Shown: piece by piece, positions 7,199-15,951 of the stretch
Numbering within the stretch: the first letter of the stretch is position 1
Layout of the letters: every line of letters starts with the position of its first letter
From: Endotrypanum monterogeii
Lineage: Eukaryota; Euglenozoa; Kinetoplastea; Trypanosomatida; Trypanosomatidae
Direction: 5' to 3'
Length of the DNA: 26,049 nucleotides
Assembly: GCA_000333855.2 (NCBI GenBank)
Contig: CM007337.1
Span: forward strand, 284,356-310,404
Notes under the pieces: model-generated
Seen by the model: only the letters and a program-made list of their open reading frames with translations
Told to the model about the DNA's origin: nothing
Databases searched by the model: none
Made by a program: the position numbers and the translations under genes

Positions 7199-10100
7199 CT
7201 AGTGACACGGTGAGGGCGAGAGAGGATCGGCTGGTGTCTGAAACGTGGAGTTAAGATCGACACCCGAGTCGTAGCGGGACAGGTGATGCAGAGGTACCGT
7301 CTTCCTGTCCTGCTGTAGCAGTTGCTCACGCTCTTCCCACAGTCGGGCCGAGGGTGCTGTGCAGAGGGTAGAAGGGAGCTTGAAGGGTACAATGGCAGAG
7401 GGGAGCATCCGAAGGGGTGCCAGGAGCGATGTCGCGTTGTCGTCGACGGTGGAGCCGTGGTCTTGTGGGCTGCTCGACTGAAGGACCGCCTTTGGCGCTG
7501 GCTTAAGTAGTCGAGACGTGAGGGGGTGACGACTGAGGTAGTAGAGGCCTGAGCAGTGCGTGGGTCGTATTATGGCGTTCTCTTCTCCTGAGACCCCACG
7601 ACTAGCGAGGGCAAAAGGTCCTGATGCACCCATCGCTGCATCTTCGGCGGCGCTACGCTGGTCAGTTGCCGATGACGCAGCATTAGCACTTGTGGCTACC
7701 GTGTTTGCAGCTCTTAGATCGGAGGTGAAGTTGGCCGAGAGAAAAGGATGGACCCGCGCTTCTGTTGCGGTGAGCCGCTCATCGGCGTCCCAGTAGAGAC
7801 ACCCCAATAGGAAGTCCACCCAAGCGAATTGGCGCTGGTCACCCTCGTCTGTCAGGGAAAAACACCGACCGTGCTCATCGATTCGCCCACTGGGAAACAT
7901 TACCCGCAATAGGGCTAGTTGCTCCTGCGTCTCCCACGTAGTCGTGCCACCGCCGCCGCTAGGGTTTTGTGGGGGGTTGTCCATGACTGATAGGGTACTT
8001 GACTGACATTCGTGCTCGAGGCGCCGCTCGTGTTCTCGCTGATCCCCAGCGGCTTCGTTGAGTACCTGAATAAAATTGCGCCAGCACCGCTCTATCATCA
8101 GAGTGTCGTCGCTCTGTTCCGTGTCCTCGGCCCCTTGGGAGGGCTGCGCTTCGGGGGGTCGGGGTTGCTTTGAGTTGGTGCAAGGCGAGGTTGGATTGAT
8201 GTGTGCGTGGGCGACCGCATCCATCATGCTTGCCTTCTGCTGCTTATACCTCCTCCAACAGGTTTTCACAGTAGCGAGAAAGGCTGCGTCTGGCATCCCA
8301 AGTACCCGAACCGCAGACTGCAGCATAGTGGTGTCGTCACAGGCGTTGGGGAACAGAGCGTGGCCTGCACGGAGCTCGTAGAGAACGCACCCAACAGACC
8401 ACATGTCGATGGCGGTGGTGTACGGAAGCCGCAGAGCCATCTCAGGACAACGGTAGGACGGTGACTGAAGAGGGAAGGCGGTGCCGGTGGTGCCAGGGGG
8501 AATAGGGTGTGCGTGACCAAAGTCGATGAGGGCGCACCGCGAAGAGGTCGTAGAGGTATTGGGTGAGGTCATTGCCTGGGGAAGGGAGTAGGTCAAGCGG
8601 AGGCGTGTTGAGGATGCGATCACACTGCTCGCTTCACCACCGCCACCACTACCACCGCAACATGCATCACTGTCGCTATCGTGGCCTAAGCGACCGGCCA
8701 GAGGAGCACCTCCCACTGGGCTGCTACCACTACCACCGTGACGTGGTTCCTCGCCAAGGGCCGTGTTTGCTGCCTCCCCTGCTCCCAACTTCTCGAGGAG
8801 TCCTGCGTCTGCTGGAGTGGAGAGGGGGGAGGAGGTCAGGGCACCAGTGCGACTGCCTGTCATGCAGGGTGAGCGACCTGGAAGGGACATCATGGCACCG
8901 CTGCTGGAACACGGATCGAGCAGATCCCCATCAGAGAGACGCTGTTGCGGGCTGCACGTCGATTCGCTACCAGGGGCGTTCGGGTTGGGGTTAGAGGGCC
9001 CTAGGATGACGTCTTTGTCAGGATCGTCTGCACTTTCAGTGTCCCGCGGGGGCGGGCGTAGGACCATAAACCCCTGCAGGGATGGGGAGGACGTCGGTGT
9101 GCTGTTGCAGGCGCTTCTGCGTCCGCCGGCTTCAGTGATAGTACGTTTTCCAATGGACTCGGCCGCGTTGGGGCGACGGGAGGCGGTAGTGCTGCGCGTT
9201 TGAGGTGGTTGGCGCAGAGTCTTGTTCACGGGTAAGAGCGATGGCACGCCTGAGCATGGCCGAAGAAATTCATGCGTGCTAGGAGGGGTCGCGAAGGCGC
9301 CCACATTACCGATAGTGGAGAGCGAGACGTGGTGCGGGGGCTGTGAGCTTGCAGCACCACCGAATTCGACTGGATGACTGCTGGGAATGCTGTGATTCCT
9401 CACTGTAGAGCGATCCACAAATGCGATGTTCTCTAGCTTGATGTCACCGTGCGCAATGTGTGCGCAGTGGTGCATAAAATGAAGAGCGCGTACAAGCTGT
9501 GCGAGCACGCTGGTGACTACTTCGCTTGGCAGCATCGCCGCGGCCCTGCTCTTGGCCTGTGCAGGTGGCACATCAGTGGTCGGTGCGGGGGAGGATGTGT
9601 GTGCGGCGTTGTGAGTATTGACTTCTGTCGTGTCACACCGCAGTTCGATCACATCCCGCACGCTGAAGCCGAGGAGAGGGAACACAATCACATGGTAGCC
9701 GCGATACTCGAAGTGGCTGCGTGGGATGAGCACCGAGGCCGTGTAGAGCGCGCGTTGGTCTGCCATTGACAGCCGCGGAAGCGTCAGTTGGGACCACGCG
9801 GAGTAGCTGTTCGGGTGTGAGGATGGCTTCAGGTGGTGGTCGGTGTACACAGTGCATACACTTTCCTCAAAACTCTTCGCACTGCTGGAGCTTACCGCCT
9901 CACAAGATTCTTTGAGTTGCTCGAAGACGGCCCACTCTGCTTTTGCTGCGTTCTGGTAGAGCAGCTCGCGCCGAATCAGTTTCAGAGCACAATGCCGCTC
10001 AGGGGATAGGGGGGAGGCCGCGTGGTCGACCGCGTTCACGACGACGCTGAAGGTACCAAACCCTAGTACCTCCATTACCTCGTAGCGAAAGCAAATATGC

Positions 10101-11944
10101 ATGCCAATGGTGACCGGGAAGTAAGAGGAGGAGAAGGAGTAGGTGGTGGGCGATGCGATTTCTTCCCTGTTTGTCGGGGGACTACTCATGCTGGCTGCCT
10201 CGGCCTCGGCGCACTGTGCTGCAGGCGATGGCGCCGCGTTGTCTTGTACCCCACAGGCCGTGCGCGGCTGCGCCGGAGGCCCGCAGTAGTACACCAAGTC
10301 ATGCGTCATAATTTCCTCTTGTTCCTGCGGCGTAAGGCGACTTCGCATCCAGTGCAGCGCCTCTCTAGGTGACCACGGCGGCGGCGGGGGCACCGCTGAT
10401 AGCCTTCGTGGCATCAGCAGCTCCACATTTGTTGGTGCGGACACCGGAGCGACAGGGGTGTAGCTGCTTTGCCTGCTCGTATTACTACTGCTGCTGCTGC
10501 TGCGAAGGGTGGGGGTGAAGCTGTTGGCTGCTGATCCACAGAGACTGATCCGGTGACCGAAGGAGCTCCGCTCTCCTATACTGACGGCGCTGTGATCTCT
10601 TGAGCAGTGCATCGCTGGTGCCAAGGACGGCTGCTGCAGTTCTCCAAGGACGTGCGACGGAGTACAGCAGCGAGAGGTGCTCAGTATCTCCTCCTTCTCT
10701 CGCCTCTCAAAAGACGGCTTAATGACTCCTGGGGTCATCTCTGGCGTAGTGGGAGGATACGGCGCGTGGCTACACGTGAGGACCGTCTTTGGGGTTCTGA
10801 TTCGAGGCGACATGGAGACCAGTTGTTGCGGCAGCCGCGGCTGGTGTTGATGTGTTTCTTCCCGTGAAATTATACCGATTGCAGTCGGTGGTGAGGTGGA
10901 GGGGGTCGAGTCACCGTGCCAGTCCACGGTTTGGTTGCTACTGCTACTGGTTGGGCCTCGCTGGGGTGTATTCACGACTGATGTGCTGCCAATACGACTG
11001 GCGCTGCTGTCCGGGGACCAGAGATGCGGAGGTCTATGAAGGGAAGTGCTCTCGTGCGGGGTGGTAGCGCTGGCACTGCCGCGGCGATAACCAGACCTCT
11101 GAGAGGACTGTGCGCAGTACGACGACGGCTTGGCTGTTTCGGCGTGAACACGTGTGGCACTGTGCCCTAAAACAAGCGGCTTCTTACGCACCGGTGTGCT
11201 TTCTGGAGAGTTGGCTGGGTGGTATGCGGAGCCTGATGCCTGAAGTGGCGGGCTATGACTGGCACCGCACGGATCGTTCTTCCACACTGGCGACAGAGGC
11301 TTCGCAGAGGAGACGTCGCACCTGCAGGGCCGCACTTCACTGGACGGTGCTGAAAGGGTTCTTGACACAGATTGGAAGACGATGTCACCATTACGAAAGG
11401 GCGGAGCAGCGACTGCCACGGATCGAGAGCGCGCTGCGCAGTTGCCTGTAGCTTTAGGGGTGTGCGTGCGTGCAGAAGTTGCCCCTTGCCTATGCACGCG
11501 GGCCACTGCAAGGGATGTGACCAGGGCGGGGTTGCCCGCTCTGCTTGAAGCAGTCCAACCGTCCTGCATTTCAAAGGGGTTCCACATGCGTCTGCCACTG
11601 TCCCGACTCCCCGCACCTGCCGCGGGAATGGCGGGAGAGAGCGGTGGGGCGTGCGGGGCCAGTTGCGCCTTCGAGACGGGAGACTCTTTCGTGAGCCATT
11701 CTTGCCTGTGACGCGAGAGAGACGGAGAGAGTGGAGGCGAACAGGCAAGAGAGGTGGCCGCGGGGATTTCACTCCGTCGCTTTGTCTCGCTGAAAAGCAT
11801 CGAGGGCGGCGGATTGACGGTGTCGCTATGTTTACCTTCGTCGTGCAGCGGAACACGCGCTTCGGCTCGATCATCCCCTGCGGCGGCGGCGCTAACATTC
11901 TTGTCTCGCCGCGCGGGAGAGGGGGACCGGTGCGCGGGGGGCAT
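7199..11944 (-). CDS. Large CMGC protein kinase, DYRK-like, with split catalytic domain
   Basis: A 1581-residue frame from the ATG at 11944, encoding a Ser/Thr protein kinase. The first 600-odd residues are Ser/Pro/Arg-rich and probably disordered. The kinase domain starts near residue 620: MHICFRYEVMEVLGFGTFSVV is the glycine loop, CALKLIRREL (about 653) carries the ATP-anchoring Lys, and HGDIKLENI (about 833) is the catalytic loop with Asp and Asn present but Arg of HRD replaced by Gly. After an insertion of about 300 low-complexity residues come IDFGHAHP (about 1140), QSPSYRCPEM (about 1163, the P+1/APE region) and IDMWSVGCVLYELRAG. ID-MWSVGC, QSxxYRxPE and the later VLGMP are typical of CMGC kinases, nearest to DYRK/CLK. 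The domain ends near residue 1400 (ATEARVHPFLSANF) and a 180-residue tail follows. Upstream of this ATG the frame meets a TAA within eight codons, yet coding sequence seems to continue in another frame, so the true N-terminus may lie at 12332. Confidence 0.85.
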   Translation of the reverse strand: MPPAHRSPSPARRDKNVSAAAAGDDRAEARVPLHDEGKHSDTVNPPPSMLFSETKRRSEIPAATSLACSPPLSPSLSRHRQEWLTKESPVSKAQLAPHAPPLSPAIPAAGAGSRDSGRRMWNPFEMQDGWTASSRAGNPALVTSLAVARVHRQGATSARTHTPKATGNCAARSRSVAVAAPPFRNGDIVFQSVSRTLSAPSSEVRPCRCDVSSAKPLSPVWKNDPCGASHSPPLQASGSAYHPANSPESTPVRKKPLVLGHSATRVHAETAKPSSYCAQSSQRSGYRRGSASATTPHESTSLHRPPHLWSPDSSASRIGSTSVVNTPQRGPTSSSSNQTVDWHGDSTPSTSPPTAIGIISREETHQHQPRLPQQLVSMSPRIRTPKTVLTCSHAPYPPTTPEMTPGVIKPSFERREKEEILSTSRCCTPSHVLGELQQPSLAPAMHCSRDHSAVSIGERSSFGHRISLCGSAANSFTPTLRSSSSSSNTSRQSSYTPVAPVSAPTNVELLMPRRLSAVPPPPPWSPREALHWMRSRLTPQEQEEIMTHDLVYYCGPPAQPRTACGVQDNAAPSPAAQCAEAEAASMSSPPTNREEIASPTTYSFSSSYFPVTIGMHICFRYEVMEVLGFGTFSVVVNAVDHAASPLSPERHCALKLIRRELLYQNAAKAEWAVFEQLKESCEAVSSSSAKSFEESVCTVYTDHHLKPSSHPNSYSAWSQLTLPRLSMADQRALYTASVLIPRSHFEYRGYHVIVFPLLGFSVRDVIELRCDTTEVNTHNAAHTSSPAPTTDVPPAQAKSRAAAMLPSEVVTSVLAQLVRALHFMHHCAHIAHGDIKLENIAFVDRSTVRNHSIPSSHPVEFGGAASSQPPHHVSLSTIGNVGAFATPPSTHEFLRPCSGVPSLLPVNKTLRQPPQTRSTTASRRPNAAESIGKRTITEAGGRRSACNSTPTSSPSLQGFMVLRPPPRDTESADDPDKDVILGPSNPNPNAPGSESTCSPQQRLSDGDLLDPCSSSGAMMSLPGRSPCMTGSRTGALTSSPLSTPADAGLLEKLGAGEAANTALGEEPRHGGSGSSPVGGAPLAGRLGHDSDSDACCGGSGGGGEASSVIASSTRLRLTYSLPQAMTSPNTSTTSSRCALIDFGHAHPIPPGTTGTAFPLQSPSYRCPEMALRLPYTTAIDMWSVGCVLYELRAGHALFPNACDDTTMLQSAVRVLGMPDAAFLATVKTCWRRYKQQKASMMDAVAHAHINPTSPCTNSKQPRPPEAQPSQGAEDTEQSDDTLMIERCWRNFIQVLNEAAGDQREHERRLEHECQSSTLSVMDNPPQNPSGGGGTTTWETQEQLALLRVMFPSGRIDEHGRCFSLTDEGDQRQFAWVDFLLGCLYWDADERLTATEARVHPFLSANFTSDLRAANTVATSANAASSATDQRSAAEDAAMGASGPFALASRGVSGEENAIIRPTHCSGLYYLSRHPLTSRLLKPAPKAVLQSSSPQDHGSTVDDNATSLLAPLRMLPSAIVPFKLPSTLCTAPSARLWEEREQLLQQDRKTVPLHHLSRYDSGVDLNSTFQTPADPLSPSPCH

Positions 11945-12332
11945 TCTTCCGGAGTCGATGCGTTAGCGATGGAAGGGCTGGGGTCAGCTGTGGAACCGGC
12001 AGCTGGTAAGTGTCTCCATGTAGCAGTCGGGGTGGCATTGGGATGCCTGGTGCGACCATCGAAGAGGAGGCACTGAGCGGCGGCGAGTGTTGCTGACGCC
12101 ACACGTCTGCAACATGGGCATACAACTCACGTACAGTGCCACTGCAGTTGAGCTGACTTGGCGACGTCGCGTCTTCCTGCGTTGGGGCAATATCGGTGGT
12201 GTGTGTGATTGGCGTGACGGAGACCTTGGGGTGCAGCAGGGGCGTGCTGTTTGACACCTCGGGGCCGTCATGCTCATCACGCCTCTTCGTTGGAGGGAAG
12301 TGTTCCAGTGACGTGTCGGCCGAGGGCTGCAT
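11892..12332 (-). CDS. Frame-shifted probable N-terminal part of the kinase (or separate small upstream ORF)
   Basis: A 146-codon frame from an ATG at 12332, in a different frame from the kinase and overlapping its first 53 bases. It starts MQPSADTSLEHFPPTK and has the same Ser/Thr/Pro-rich style as the kinase N-terminus. The first half shows the G/C-ending codon preference of genuine genes here (CAG, CCC, TCG, GCC, GAC, ACG, AAG, GTC). At 11936-11941 the sense strand has a C6 run. If that run had five C, this frame would read straight into the kinase frame (KNAPAHRSPSPARRD) and give one protein of about 1710 residues. I therefore think it is the kinase N-terminus, broken by a sequencing error or a real frameshift, though an upstream ORF cannot be excluded. 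Codons downstream of the C run (to 11892) are probably not used in this frame. Confidence 0.5.
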   Translation of the reverse strand: MQPSADTSLEHFPPTKRRDEHDGPEVSNSTPLLHPKVSVTPITHTTDIAPTQEDATSPSQLNCSGTVRELYAHVADVWRQQHSPPLSASSSMVAPGIPMPPRLLHGDTYQLPVPQLTPALPSLTHRLRKNAPRAPVPLSRAARQEC

Positions 12333-12492
12333 TCAGTCGAATACAAAAAGAGAAAAATGATGAGTAAGTTGTAGATGCACACACAAAATGACGGGGGTGG
12401 GGTGGAATCAATGGCAGCGGCACCCGATCGAGACGGAGGGGCAAGAAACTCCTAAGCATAAACACACCTCATACACACAAACAGCAAGTACG

Positions 12493-12547
12493 CTGACAAG
12501 ACGGGAGAGCAAACAGAGGAAAAAATGAAAAAGGAGAAAAAAAGGGG
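12493..12547 (-). promoter_or_regulatory. Putative spliced-leader acceptor upstream of the kinase
   Basis: The sense strand has a long pyrimidine-rich tract (CCCC, T7, CTCC, T5, then T6 and CCTCTG) followed by CTTGTCAG, with the AG at 12494/12493. This places the mRNA 5' end about 160 bases before the ATG at 12332. A second candidate AG is at 12453/12452 (TTATGCTTAG); using it would exclude two short upstream ATGs. A third tract at about 12337-12351 is followed by the AG inside ATGCAG at 12328/12327; its use would remove the 12332 ATG. Confidence 0.45.
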
Positions 12548-12713
12548 CGAATGCAAGGCGATACCCTGCGTGAATGTGTTGTCTCAAGATCGATTAGGAG
12601 TTGTCCGTCAAAAAATAAAATGGAAAGAAAAACGACCACAGAGGAAAAAAAAAAACACAAAAAGATATCAACAACGCGCAGGGAGAGAAGAGGGAGGGGA
12701 GACCCTGTTGAAA

Positions 12714-12732
12714 ACACACACACACACACACA
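12714..12732. repeat. (CA)n microsatellite
   Basis: About 9 CA units; intergenic. It reads (TG)n in the transcript. Confidence 0.9.
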
Positions 12733-13147
12733 AGGAAGTATATCGAATTTTTTGAGGGCAGCAGGTAGAGGGGGTGCGCAGTCGTTAGCGACACAAACAA
12801 GCAAACAAAAAACAGGGGGTTTCAAGGGGGAATCAAAGCGTTGGGGAAAGAGAGGGGGGGGGACAGGGGCAGCAGCGAGGGTGTCCAACCTCTCTTGAGC
12901 GTCTCTCTCTCCTCCTCTACCCTTGCCTCACTTTGCCCCAGTTGTGTGTGTGTGTGTATGTACTCGAATGCTCACCTCAGAGAGGAGGGGTGGGGGGAGG
13001 GGGGGGGTTAACGCCGAGTGATGCGGTGGTGGGGAACGCGTGACGACAGCAACGCACCACATAGACGTGGCTGTCTTGCACAAGATCTTTTGCGTCTGCT
13101 GGGCAGAAAAAAAAAAAACTCTCAGGTGTCCACTAAACCTTTAAGGA

Positions 13148-13188
13148 CACATACACATACACACACACATATATATATATATATATAT
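13148..13188. repeat. Compound (CA)n(TA)n microsatellite
   Basis: An imperfect ACATAC/CA run followed by about 9 TA units and then GTGTGT; intergenic, in the presumed 3' UTR of the OXA1-like gene. Confidence 0.9.
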
Positions 13189-13963
13189 GCGTGTGTAAAT
13201 AAATACATAAATATATATCGAGCAAAGCGCACCTTCCTTCAGGAAACACCGCCACCTTCAGAAAAACTGCACGTTGTGGTGAAGTGCACCGCTATATGTC
13301 GTTGTGTCCGACACGAAGCGCTGATACCACACACCCATATAAAAAGTTTATTCAGCGAGATGTTCCGACCCCTGAAGGATGTGTATGTGTATATATATGT
13401 ATGTGATAGGGGACACAGTGAGGGAGCAGCGGCCCTTTTTTTTTTCTTTTCATGTGAGTAAATAAAAAAAAAAAAATAGAAGATACGAAAGAAAAGAGGA
13501 AACGTTTAGTTGCGGGTTTTTCCCGTTGGTGTGTCATGGTGTGCATGTGTAACGCTTCTTCACCACCGCCTAAAGTAGTCATCGCGTGGAGGAGGAGGAG
13601 GAGGTATGTGTCTGCGGTTTCACGTCACCCGCCCTTTTGGATTCTCTTTTTTTGTTTGTTTTTCGTATTCATTTCTTTTCGCTCTCCCCACATGACGCAC
13701 GGGAGAGAGGTTGGAGCAAACGCCAAGTGTTCATTTGAGGGGAGGGGAGGGAAACGAAAGGCCCCAGCCTCAAACACCATGTGCACTCCCTTTGGTTCAC
13801 AACTCTCCTTTTTTTTTTTTTTTCAATCCACGTGGCCACAACCCTGTGCAGGTATGCCTCCGGTTAGACGCCACTCTCGCAATCACCACTGGAGCGAGGG
13901 AAATCATCAGATCCTCCCGAAAAGAAAAACAAATTCGTAAAAATAGGGCGTGTCGTCACAGTG

Positions 13964-15289
13964 CTAATGACGTTGTCGCCATGCGGCCTCACGTGCCGCT
14001 TGTCGAGCTTGCCGACCTTGAAGCTCCCTCAGCTGAGCACGTTCCATCTGCGTCGCCACCTCCTCTTTAGAAATGACACTACCGCACCCACCTGCTTCCT
14101 GGGGTGCTCCGCCACTGTTATCAGGCATACAACGACGACGTGTCGCGACTTCCGCCGTTTGGGGCCCATCTTCACCCATAATGGTGTGAGCGATGCGTCG
14201 CTCACGAGCTACTGCTCGCTTGCGCTCGAGCTTGTCCGCTTCGTATTCGAGCTCGTCCACGTCACTGAAGAACCCAATCTGTTTCAAAAAACGGTGAAGA
14301 CGGACATCGCATTCATAGTCGAGGATACGCTTTTGTGTTTGCCAGATGCTGCGTGTTTCTTCCATGTCTACACCAGTGAAGGCGAGCCGGTACTCGTGCC
14401 CCGCGGCCGTGCTCTCCCCACCATAGGTACCGTGCTGCGGCGGGTACGACGCCAGCCGAAACATGGCTTGGCCGGGCTCAGTGTTGTTCACCAAAATCGT
14501 TTTGAGTGCAGTTGTTAGGCTCATTCCGAGCCACACAGGCGCTACATAGGGAGGAAAGAAGTGAACGGTCTGCAGCGCCAACGCATACGTGAGCGGACCG
14601 GCTAGCAGCGAGCTCGCTGCAATCAATCCTAGACTAAGACACACCGCCTTCTTGGTGATCTTGATCCATCCATCAAGCCGATCGTTGAAGCCGAGTCGCT
14701 GGCTGAGGTGCTGAAGCGTATTGAAGCACGTGATCCCCGCGGCTAGGGAAAGGGTCGGATCGACGGTCAAGAGGGAGGCAGAGGCTGTGCTCGCCAGGGC
14801 CAGCTGCCCGCTGGCCGTGAATGACACGGCAAGGGGACTCACAATCGACATGCCGGCCTCTTGAACGAAAAAAGTGCCGATCTGTTCAGCGGGCACACCA
14901 AGGCAGTACAAAGTCAGCGATGAGCCGACCACGTATGGCGCGGTCATTTTGAGGTTGTTAGTGCGGAAGCTGCGGAAGATGCGATCACGGTCGTTCTTGA
15001 GCTTCTGCATCGCCACACGCTTCTCCCACGCGATGGCGCGTGGGTGATCGGCAATGTCCAGGTATTCCTTATGTGCATCCTGGAGCTCTGGAAGGGCACA
15101 TGCTACGCGGTGCAGACATTGGTCACCATAGATGGTAAAGGGCAGCGTAAGACAGCGGAGGATGCATCCCGATAGCATCAAAACCCCAGCAGGGGTCTGT
15201 ATGGAGGCGATGTGTGCTGCATAGAGTGCCCCGTTTGCGATAAAAGTGGAGAGGAGGCCAGCGCGATGCAGGGCCGTTCGCGACAACAT
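13964..15289 (-). CDS. OXA1/YidC/Alb3-family mitochondrial membrane insertase-like protein
   Basis: A 441-residue protein. The frame extends 62 codons further upstream, but only from a GTG and through a translated microsatellite (HTHT, YIYI). A pyrimidine tract and AG 22 bases before the ATG at 15289 settle the start. Residues 1-20 (MLSRTALHRAGLLSTF) look like a mitochondrial targeting sequence. The segment at 33-56 (AGVLMLSGCILRCLTLPFTI) followed by ALPELQDAHKEY (65-76) resembles the first core helix and cytosolic-type hairpin of OXA1/YidC. A charged linker to about 113 and further hydrophobic segments follow near 115-133, 138-155, 161-190, 213-240 and 246-268. The C-terminal 150 residues are charged, ending in an Arg/Gln-rich helix (MERAQLRELQGRQARQ), like the ribosome-binding tail of OXA1. 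Members insert proteins into the mitochondrial inner membrane. COX18 is an alternative, and distant similarity makes the call moderate. Confidence 0.65.
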   Translation of the reverse strand: MLSRTALHRAGLLSTFIANGALYAAHIASIQTPAGVLMLSGCILRCLTLPFTIYGDQCLHRVACALPELQDAHKEYLDIADHPRAIAWEKRVAMQKLKNDRDRIFRSFRTNNLKMTAPYVVGSSLTLYCLGVPAEQIGTFFVQEAGMSIVSPLAVSFTASGQLALASTASASLLTVDPTLSLAAGITCFNTLQHLSQRLGFNDRLDGWIKITKKAVCLSLGLIAASSLLAGPLTYALALQTVHFFPPYVAPVWLGMSLTTALKTILVNNTEPGQAMFRLASYPPQHGTYGGESTAAGHEYRLAFTGVDMEETRSIWQTQKRILDYECDVRLHRFLKQIGFFSDVDELEYEADKLERKRAVARERRIAHTIMGEDGPQTAEVATRRRCMPDNSGGAPQEAGGCGSVISKEEVATQMERAQLRELQGRQARQAAREAAWRQRH

Positions 15290-15311
15290 ACCCCTGCAGC
15301 ACGCGATTCTC

Positions 15312-15330
15312 CTAAAGGAACAGAGGGGTG
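15312..15330 (-). promoter_or_regulatory. Putative spliced-leader acceptor of the OXA1-like gene
   Basis: The sense strand reads CACCCCTCTGTTCCTTTAG, a compact pyrimidine tract ending in AG at 15313/15312. It leaves a 22-base 5' UTR before the ATG at 15289 and excludes the upstream GTG-initiated extension. Confidence 0.75.
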
Positions 15331-15361
15331 AAGTGCCTCTGCCTTTTCTGAAGCGTCCCAC

Positions 15362-15394
<33 letters not shown>
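15362..15394. repeat. (TA)n microsatellite
   Basis: Two adjacent TA runs broken by one TT step, about 75-105 bases upstream of the OXA1-like ATG and just upstream of its acceptor. Confidence 0.95.
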
Positions 15395-15402
15395 CGGGTC
15401 TC

Positions 15403-15429
15403 GTGTGTGTGTTTGTGTGTGTGTGTGTG
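15403..15429. repeat. (TG)n microsatellite
   Basis: TG run with one GTTTG interruption; reads (CA)n in the transcript. It lies directly beside the (TA)n tract. Confidence 0.95.
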
Positions 15430-15951
15430 AATGTCTCTGATAGGCAGGGATGATGGTGAGCCGTATGTGCCCCACAAGTTGTATTGTACTATGGGCAACA
15501 AAAAATGTATACCGGAGCAGGGGAAGGGCGATTCCCCCCTTTCTGTGAGAAGTGCGGGCACATGCACACTCTTACCACACCGTGGACACAAGCTCTCACA
15601 CAGCGTCACGCGCAGAGGACGCGGGGAGGGGAAGGGAGGGAAGCCGAGTAGAGTAGTGGTGGGGGGTGGGGGCGAGGGAGGGAGGCAGGAATGCAGGGCC
15701 GGTGGGAGTGCGGGGGGGGGGTTCATCGGGAATGAAACATGGGCTACTCTGGTGGGCGAAAAGCAAGAAAAGTTCCAACGGGCAACATCACCGCCCACCA
15801 CGTGACTCACCGAGCAAACACACACACCCATACACACATATACACACGGGGATGGAGTGGACTGGGGTGGACGCAACGGTAAAAAAATCTGGACACCAGT
15901 GTGCGACGGTAGAAAGTCTGCAGGTATGCTGTTGCACACAGCGCGAGCGGC

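Larger units (their letters stand above)
12333..13963. other. Intergenic region between OXA1-like gene and kinase
   Basis: About 1.6 kb without a credible gene. It holds the kinase splice signals near 12450-12550 and, presumably, the 3' UTR of the OXA1-like gene. Simple sequence includes A10-11 runs (about 12649-12658, 13109-13120, 13468-13479), (CA)n at 12714-12732, a mixed (CA)n(TA)n tract at about 13148-13188, T11 at about 13436-13446 and T15 at about 13810-13824. Minus-strand frames at 12469-12888 and 13352-13582 begin at non-ATG codons or encode Phe/Val/Cys repeats and look like translated low complexity. Confidence 0.7.
15290..15951. other. Intergenic region between B-box-like gene and OXA1-like gene
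   Basis: About 660 bases. It carries the OXA1-like acceptor, a (TA)n tract (15362-15394), a (TG)n tract (15403-15429) and a long purine-rich block on the plus strand (about 15600-15725) that is pyrimidine-rich in the transcript. Frames here give repeat or Pro-rich peptides, and none looks genuine. Confidence 0.7.

Noticed and set aside
6554..7213. Plus-strand frame of 219 codons with HTHT and YIYI stretches
   Set aside because: It mainly translates microsatellites in the kinase 3' UTR and runs into the kinase antisense strand.
11167..12102. Minus-strand frame of 311 codons
   Set aside because: A shadow across the kinase N-terminus, Arg/Pro/Cys-rich, with no ordered segment. The other two frames explain the region better.
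12469..12888. Minus-strand frame of 139 codons, Phe/Leu/Val/Cys-rich, looking like a membrane protein
   Set aside because: It starts at a non-ATG codon and its hydrophobic look comes from the pyrimidine-rich splice region.
13961..14518. Plus-strand frame of 185 codons
   Set aside because: Antisense to the OXA1-like gene. There is no independent coding signal, and all supported genes are on the minus strand.
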